From contig NW_020194685.1 in assembly GCF_002865645.1 (NCBI RefSeq), positions 3,083,467 through 3,147,466 on the forward strand: a DNA stretch of 64,000 nt. The letters run 5' to 3'. The notes under the pieces are model-generated. The model saw only the letters and a program-made list of their open reading frames with translations. It was not told the origin of the DNA and ran no database searches. Position 1 is the stretch's first letter, and each line of letters starts with the position of its first letter. A program made the position numbers and the translations under genes. This document shows positions 57,854-64,000 of this stretch, in pieces. Source of the DNA: Hyaloscypha bicolor E (taxonomy: Eukaryota > Ascomycota > Leotiomycetes > Helotiales > Hyaloscyphaceae).

Positions 57854-60434
57854 GGTGTCCGACTTGGACTGGACCGACCGCCGCGCCCGTCTACCTCCAC
57901 CGAGGGGACGAGCGAGGAGTGGACGGGGTTCGCAGTGGCTTTTCTATCTTTCGAGATTGATCAATTCGGGGGCGCATTCCTTTCGCGATTTTCTAGACGA
58001 CGGGAGAATGCAGTTTCGAATGATGCGGGGCATGGGCCGTGGCATGTCAGATCTCGAGTCGAGTCTAGTCGATCTTCGAGCCTCAGTCTCAACTGTCGCG
58101 TGGTCGCACAGGCTTTGTGATGTTCTGGAAGCTCGAGAGACGGAAGGTTGTAGCAAGGATGTCCCAACCGTGCGGCACGCAACGCTGGTAGGTAAATCAG
58201 AACGTTGTGCTGGAGCAATGTCGTCGAGGCGGATTGATCGTATGAATGCAAGAAGAAGGAAGAAGGAAGTAGCTGCGGCTACGACGAGGTACAGTACTTT
58301 CAGGGCGGGACGGTGGGGGACCGATTCTGGGCGCACAGAAAAGGAGCACAAGGCTCGGGCTGCTAATGATAGAGTAGATTGGACGGCGGTGATGGGGGCT
58401 GGACTGTAGGCGTGAACCTTGATTAGAACTGCCAGGCGGTCTAGCAAATCAGGTGTCGCCGAGGGTTCTTCGCGCCGGCTGCTGTGATATGATACCGGGT
58501 CTCACCTTGTGGGCTGCGAGTTATTCGGATGCCTGTTTCGTGCTGCTGGAATCCTGCACGGTACGGAGGTACGGTACAGTAGCCTGGCTGCGGAGAGTCG
58601 TGCGGCAACTGGACGAGCCCTCAAGCCCTCTTAAGCCTCTTATTGCTCCTGGCCCCGTGAAACCGTGGGCTGCGCTGGTGACTACTTTTTGCATCTGAAC
58701 GCCGTGAATGGAGAGTCAAGTGGTCGGGAACTCTCGGTATCAGAAGACGGGGGGGCAAGGTTGAAGAACCCGGCCTGCCTCGCAGAGATAACGATTGCGC
58801 CACGCTCGCGGGATAGGCTGCGTCGCTATCAATTGTGGACGGTCTTGCCCTGCCCTTGCTCCGTGTCAGAGAGGGGCCAGACGGCCACAGTGATGGCCAC
58901 TGTGATATCAGTTTGGCGCGCAGTGCTTCCAAACGTGGAAGTGAGCAGAGCAGCAAATCGACACGGAAGACTGGTATCGCGGGGAACACGCGAGCAGAGC
59001 TTCCCTGCTGACAGATGCCAACTGGACTGCGTGACTGCGTGACTGCGACATCATGATTGGAGCGCAGAGTTGACGGCCGCCACCTCAGGAATCGTGGTTG
59101 TTGGTGGAAGATCTCCTCCAAATGTACCTTAACACCAGCCTCGCCGACGCTTGTGAATAATGTGTCGAATCAAGTGCAAGAAGCGCGTTTCCAGAGATAC
59201 GGTTAGGCTAGAGCTTTCAAACCATTGAAAGGGCCCAGAATTCCGGAGCCAGCCATCCACCTCCAATTTGATTTACGGGTTCTCAACCCAGCAACTTGCA
59301 ACACCTTCCAGAGAGCGGAAAACTCCTGAGAATGAAAGATAAACCCCCCAAGAAACTCTCACAAGACAACGGCAGATGAAGGCAGGCCATTGCCACCACA
59401 TTGGCGGAATTGCTTCACAGTTGCCTCTTCTGTCCAACTTCCCCATCTTGATTCTTCAGGATGCGCGAAGGCTGGGAACGAACCACTCACAGCGGCGACG
59501 GTGGAGCGGAGAACACGCATCGAAGGATCATACGGAGTACTTGGGGATCACCATCAGGGATCAAATTTGCTGGGGTCTTTCGGGCGCCGTGGGGGCTGCG
59601 CGAATTGCGCCCAGGCTCTATCCCTGGACACGACCAGGAACATTTCGCGACTCCTGCTTGGTACCATGTCAAACATGAAAAGTAGGCTCAAATCTTGATA
59701 AGAGAAGGAGCTGGCAACTGTTGAGAACTTGAGCCCCAAATTCTGTTCGAAACTCGAACTACACTAACTGGCGCCGGAAATAGCGGTGGGGTCGACTTCA
59801 GGCACAAGTCCCAAGCCAGATCGGATGAGGGGGCCGCTTAAAGGGGCCGTTCTTGGGAAGGGTTCCAGACTTTGAACCCCTCGTTCAGTTGAGACTGCTC
59901 CGATGCACGAAGACTCAAGTGACCGAAAACCACCAAGAAGCGGTGAAGCCTCGATGCACGAATTTTCGCTTTTGGATCCTGGGATTTACCCTGAGCCATT
60001 CCGCTAAAGTTTCGGCTCGACTTTGGAGGTATCTAACCGAGGCGATTCAGGAGGCTCCCACGTGACGCCCCCTATTATGATTGAGAAACATCAAGAACCT
60101 AATTTCAGCCTCAAAATTATAGACGACGCTCTGTCTTTAAGGGGGGAATACTTGTGCAACAAATTCAAGTCCTCAATATCTACTACTGTCTCGCTTACTT
60201 GAAGACTGCACGTGCCACGAATCTACCCCACTTCCGAGAAGCTACCCTCAATCAGGAAGCCCCTCAAGCTCACCTCAGTCACCTCACACGAACGACAGCT
60301 CATCTCAAACTACGGCTCTCCACGCTTCATTCCATATAACAGACGAACAAAAAGTAGGAAACCATCCAGATCCATGCACTAATAACAGGCCACCCCTTTT
60401 TGGTGACGCCCGAGCTTCGTCAAATCCCCCCAAC
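57854..60434. other. long intergenic region between divergent genes
   Basis: About 2.6 kb of GC-rich DNA upstream of both the rhodopsin-domain gene (minus) and the amidase gene (plus). Overlapping open frames occur on both strands (57852-58447, 58621-59121, 59376-59739), as expected from high GC. None has a recognisable domain. One minus-strand frame (58447-57944) holds a single hydrophobic run, which alone is weak evidence. Confidence 0.5.
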
Positions 60435-61412
60435 ATGGCCCACACCTTCCACATCTCCAAATCAGAACGCCACCTAAAATGGGACAACTCCCTCCCTCCC
60501 GTAGCCACAGTCCCGTCAGGCAGTACACTCACCTTCGACCTGCTTGACGGCGGCCACAACCAATTCACAGCATCCTCCACCGACGCCGACATCCTCACCT
60601 TCAACCTCTCGCTTGCAGACCCCGCGCACGGCCCCATATACGTAGAGTCCGCCGAGCCAGGCGACGTCCTCAAGATCGAGTTCGTGGACCTCAGACCCGC
60701 GAGGTACGGCTGGACGGCCATCTTCCCCGGCTCCGTCGGGTTCGGGCTCCTGCACGACGAGTTCCCCGAGCACAAGTTGCAGATCTGGGATCTCGAGACG
60801 CATCGACAGGATGGATATACCGTCTTCAAAGAAGGGATTCATGTCCCCGTCAACCCGTTCCTCGGCGTCGTCGGTCTGGCGAGAGAGGAGGCTGGGGAGT
60901 GGAGTACGATCCCGCCGTATGAGACGGGTGGGAATATTGACTGCAAACACATTACTGTTGGTTCGGTGCTGTATCTTCCGGTTAAGGTGAAAGGAGCGCT
61001 GTTTTCGTGTGGGGATGGCCATGCGGCCCAGGGGGATGGCGAGGTTTGTGGGACGGCGATTGAGACGCCGATGAACGTCACGGTCAGGTTGACGGTTGAG
61101 AAGGGCATGCAGTGGGTGGAGAGTCCGCATTATATTACTTCTCATGAACATACGGCGAATTTGGTTAGAGGGGGAGGGAAAGGGGAGTATGCGGCACTCG
61201 GGATTGACGCGGATTTGAGGGAGGCTAGCAGGAAGGCGTTGAGGGGGTTGATTAATTGGCTGGTTGCGGAGAAGAGGTTAACCAGGGAGGAGAGCTATAT
61301 TTTGTGTAGTGTGGCGGCAGACTTGAAGATTGTGGAGGCGGTGGATATGCCGCACTTTGGAGTTGCTTGTAGTCTGCCACTAGGTGTATTTGTTGGACCT
61401 CCATATATATAA
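60435..61412 (+). CDS. acetamidase/formamidase family protein (FmdA/AmdA)
   Basis: A single exon encodes 325 residues, in the range of the family (about 300-410). Members hydrolyse short amides such as formamide or acetamide to ammonia and the acid, in the cytosol, and support use of amides as nitrogen source. Visible conserved blocks are LKWDNSLPP near the start, LLDGGHNQF, DPAHGPIYVESAEPGDVLKIEF, FPGSVGFGLL, PFLGVVGLA, PYETGGNIDCKHI, GALFSCGDGHAAQGDGEVCGTAIET and EESYILCSVAADLKIVEAVD. These include the metal-binding His/Asp-rich segments. The ATG at 60435 starts MAHTFHISK. The gene is intact and lies about 500 bp from the AT-rich block on its right. Confidence 0.92.
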   Translation: MAHTFHISKSERHLKWDNSLPPVATVPSGSTLTFDLLDGGHNQFTASSTDADILTFNLSLADPAHGPIYVESAEPGDVLKIEFVDLRPARYGWTAIFPGSVGFGLLHDEFPEHKLQIWDLETHRQDGYTVFKEGIHVPVNPFLGVVGLAREEAGEWSTIPPYETGGNIDCKHITVGSVLYLPVKVKGALFSCGDGHAAQGDGEVCGTAIETPMNVTVRLTVEKGMQWVESPHYITSHEHTANLVRGGGKGEYAALGIDADLREASRKALRGLINWLVAEKRLTREESYILCSVAADLKIVEAVDMPHFGVACSLPLGVFVGPPYI

Positions 61413-61900
61413 AGGATTACATGCGAGTGCAAAGCAAGAATTTACATGGCCGCTGGGAAATTATTTTCATTTTTATGCGTTTCTTGCCTCCTACTAGCAT
61501 GTATGAGCTTGCTGCTGGTTTTGGCTCTATCTCGTAAGGAGTTGTATATCCTCAACCGAACTTGCTATTAATTCATATTCCTTTATATTCAACTCGTTAG
61601 TCCACCAGAGCGAGAAACTAGCCTTCACATCTCCTTTCGCCGGACGGATTATTGCGAAAGGACCCATCGTCGACTTCTGCACTCCTTGGTACCAGTCCAT
61701 AATCACCATCTGCAGTCACGAAGATCCGAAGTTCCTGATCAGGTCGATTGAGACAACTTATATGAACGTACTTTCATTAATTTGGCAAAATGAATGCCAA
61801 AGAATTTACGAGTACCTGTAAGGTCAACGAGCCAGTAGCTGAGCCCTGCTATTGCTTAAGCTAATTACTACTATCAATTAGCGAGAATACCCTTGTATTT
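61413..61900. other. intergenic region with a minus-strand coding remnant (61709-61527)
   Basis: The minus-strand frame reads MDWYQGVQKSTMGPFAIIRPAKG...LWWTNELNIKEYELI... and ends at 61527. Upstream, in another frame, lies ELRIFVTADGDY, which looks like its natural continuation, so a one-base shift near 61703 is suspected. I do not recognise the family. Confidence 0.35.
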
Positions 61901-62716
61901 TCCATAGTAGGGATCAATTTTCCTTACCAAAAACCATACTATATATACTAGCTTTAATAATATATAAACACCTGTTTTTATTTATACCCTCCTTCTAACT
62001 CTAACCTTTACCCAATAGCCTGCCAGGTGTCTGCCAAGTATACTTCTAGTATATACTTAATCTTTACTATTAAGAAATATATAAATAAATTAAAATACTT
62101 TACTATTACTATTATTCTAGTATATAATCTAGTATATAATCTAATATATATTTAATATATAAAACCTATATATTTAATATATATTTTATTTTTATTACTA
62201 AGAAATATATAAATAATTAAGATAAAGAAATAAGTAAAATCTAAAAAAATAAAATAAAATATAAAAGTAGAATTAATTTCAAGAACTAGTTCTAATAAAT
62301 AAACTAATTAATATTTATTTCTAAAGCTTTTATATATTTCTATATATATTATTTAATATTTTATTAAAAATATAAAAGTATTAGTTCTAATTAGAGAATA
62401 TAATTTCATATAAATATTAGTCTAATTTAGCTATTAAATTCATTTAAATATTACTATTAATATATATTATATTATCTTTTTTTCTAAACTCTTATTTCTA
62501 AGAATATAAACTATTTTTATATATCTTTTATATTACTAGCTTTATATATCTTTATAAGCTTTATATTTTCTTATATTATAATATATTTATTTTGGTTTTT
62601 AGAACTAGAAAAACTATTTCTATAAATAAAACCTAGTTTTATATTTTATTTATTAATTATTTTAATAATTCGCTTTATATTTAATTCTAGAATATTTTTT
62701 TTATATTTTATATATT

Positions 62717-62787
62717 TATATTACTTTTATATTACTTTTATATTACTTTTATATTACTTTTATATTACTTTTATATTACTTTTATAT
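62717..62787. repeat. 11-bp tandem repeat (ATATTACTTTT), about six copies
   Basis: Exact tandem copies within the AT-rich block. Their uniformity suggests expansion after the surrounding RIP mutation. Confidence 0.8.
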
Positions 62788-63373
62788 ATTTTATATTTAT
62801 AATATATAGCTATTATTTTTCTTTTTAAATATTATTTCTAATAATTAACTACTATTTTATTTTCTGAAATAAATATTTAATAGCTTTTAAATTAATTATT
62901 TTTAAATTATTATTCTTAAACTATTATTTAAGTATTTATTCTAATAATATCTTTTTTATAATATATAGCCTTTAAATTTAATTAACTCTTAAATATTTAA
63001 CTAAATAATAAGCTTTATTAATATTACTTTTAGCTAAGGCTATAATATATAAATAAAAGTATTTATATATTTAGTATTTCTTTTATAATTAAAAAAGTTA
63101 TTAAATATTTAATTAGCTTTTTTTAATTTATTAAATACTTATAAATATTAAATTATTAGCTTTAAATTATATATATAATATATAGATTTTAGGCTATTAA
63201 AATACTAGCTATTAATATAATTAGTTATATTTAATAATATTATAATATTTATAATAATCTAATATTTTTAAAGCTTTTTTAAAAGTATATTATTAACTAG
63301 TTCTAGTATTTAAAGGCCTTTTTTTATTAAATTATTTCGAATATTTTATTAAATTTTCTAGTTATAATTATAG

Positions 63374-63522
63374 TTATTTTATATATTTTATATATTTTAA
63401 TATATTTTATATATTTTAATATATTTTATATATTTTATTATATTTTATATATTTTATTATATTTTATATATTTTATTATATTTTATATATTTTATTATAT
63501 TTTATATATTTTATATATATTT
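63374..63522. repeat. 18-19-bp AT tandem repeat (TATATTTTATTATATTTTA-like)
   Basis: About eight near-identical units in tandem made only of A and T. Confidence 0.75.
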
Positions 63523-64000
63523 TTATTTTTATTTAAAAAGATTTAATTATAAATTTTTATAAACGAAAAATATATATAATTAAATATAAATTTTAATGAT
63601 CAAAATAAATCTTTTTCTTATTATTATTTAATTTAATTAATTATAAAAAATATTTCGAGCCTTTATTTCGAATAAATTTTCTCTTGTTATTATATCTTAA
63701 AAGGTCTTATAGGGCCATAAATTTTAATGATTTTATCTATAAATTTATAGAAATTTTTTATATATATTAATATTGATAAAAATAATTTCGTTATATAAAT
63801 TTTTATATAATCTTTTGATGAATCTTTTGGATTCGAAAGAAAATTTTGATCATTATAAGGTTGATGTCTATATATATAAGAGATTTATTCGAAAAATTAT
63901 AAGATTCAAAGAGAAAAAAAGTCGAATTTAATAAAATATTCTTTAGAAAATAAAATAAAAAATTTTGAGATAAATATTTATTTTATTATAATATTTTATA

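Larger units (their letters stand above)
61900..64000. repeat. AT-rich, RIP-degraded block running off the window
   Basis: CA/TG-poor, TA-rich DNA without readable domains. It includes two simple tandem arrays (62717-62787 and 63374-63522). From about 63,560 the sequence changes flavour, with more TCGA and ATGAT, perhaps a different element. Confidence 0.8.

Noticed and set aside
57852..58447. Overlapping long open frames on both strands upstream of the rhodopsin-domain gene
   Set aside because: The DNA is GC-rich, so open frames are expected. One hydrophobic run is not enough to call a gene.
58621..60339. Several open frames in the divergent intergenic region
   Set aside because: They show no domain and no consistent coding bias, and they overlap each other on both strands.

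Overview
This is nuclear DNA of a filamentous ascomycete (Pezizomycotina). The protein styles suggest Leotiomycetes or a related class, but I cannot fix the species. The reasons are short GT-AG introns of about 40-60 nt with CTAAC-like branch sites, fungus-specific families (PTH11-like rhodopsin-domain protein, extracellular cupredoxin, SERAC1-type hydrolase of NLR architecture, STAND-N/ubiquitin-like protein) and sharply two-speed composition. Gene-bearing DNA of normal GC alternates with extremely AT-rich blocks (about 14.6-21.5, 32.65-45.2, 50.85-54.5 and 61.9-64.0 kb). These blocks are almost devoid of CA and TG dinucleotides, which is the signature of repeat-induced point mutation (RIP).

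Layout. 1-775: start of an NLR-like protein with a SERAC1-type alpha/beta-hydrolase domain (minus, runs off the window). 1585-5688: tubulin-folding cofactor D (minus). 6728-7808: short-chain dehydrogenase (plus). 8665-9988: C2H2 zinc-finger protein (plus). 10476-14463: a large C2H2/membrane protein (minus) broken by an in-frame TAG and a one-base frameshift, with its 5' end on an AT-rich block. 14.6-21.5 kb: RIP-degraded block, bordered by two non-autonomous DNA transposons (21542-22178 and 22286-22441). 24489-25262: GPI-type cupredoxin. 26236-26658: small coiled-coil protein. 27263-27467: a tRNA-Met gene. 27999-28476: MITE-like element and solo LTR. 28760-29974: GT8-like glycosyltransferase (minus). 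31426-32460: protein joining one membrane span to C2H2 fingers (minus). 32.65-45.2 kb: RIP block with a dead Ty3/Gypsy element and a 300-bp inverted repeat. 46369-48045: ubiquitin-like-domain protein fused to a Whi3-like RRM remnant. 48686-49598 or longer: trypsin-like serine protease (minus). 50710-52209: dead Tc1/mariner element. 56282-57853: rhodopsin-domain membrane protein (minus). 60435-61412: acetamidase/formamidase family. 61.9-64.0 kb: RIP block.

The strongest discovery candidate is the elongator tRNA-Met gene at 27263-27467. It yields a complete cloverleaf only when three pieces are removed: a canonical anticodon-loop intron (after nucleotide 37) and two further inserts, one in the acceptor stem and one in the variable loop. 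Both extra inserts look exactly like fungal spliceosomal introns (GTAAGT...TACTAAC...TAG and GTATGC...CACTAAT...CAG; 48 and 51 nt). A Pol III-type gene apparently needing both spliceosome and tRNA endonuclease is, as far as I know, undescribed for tRNA. The closest precedents are mRNA-type introns in yeast U6 snRNA and in ascomycete rDNA.

The genes do not form a pathway or cluster. They are housekeeping and accessory genes separated by RIP-inactivated transposon blocks, with gene damage and gene fusion near the block borders.
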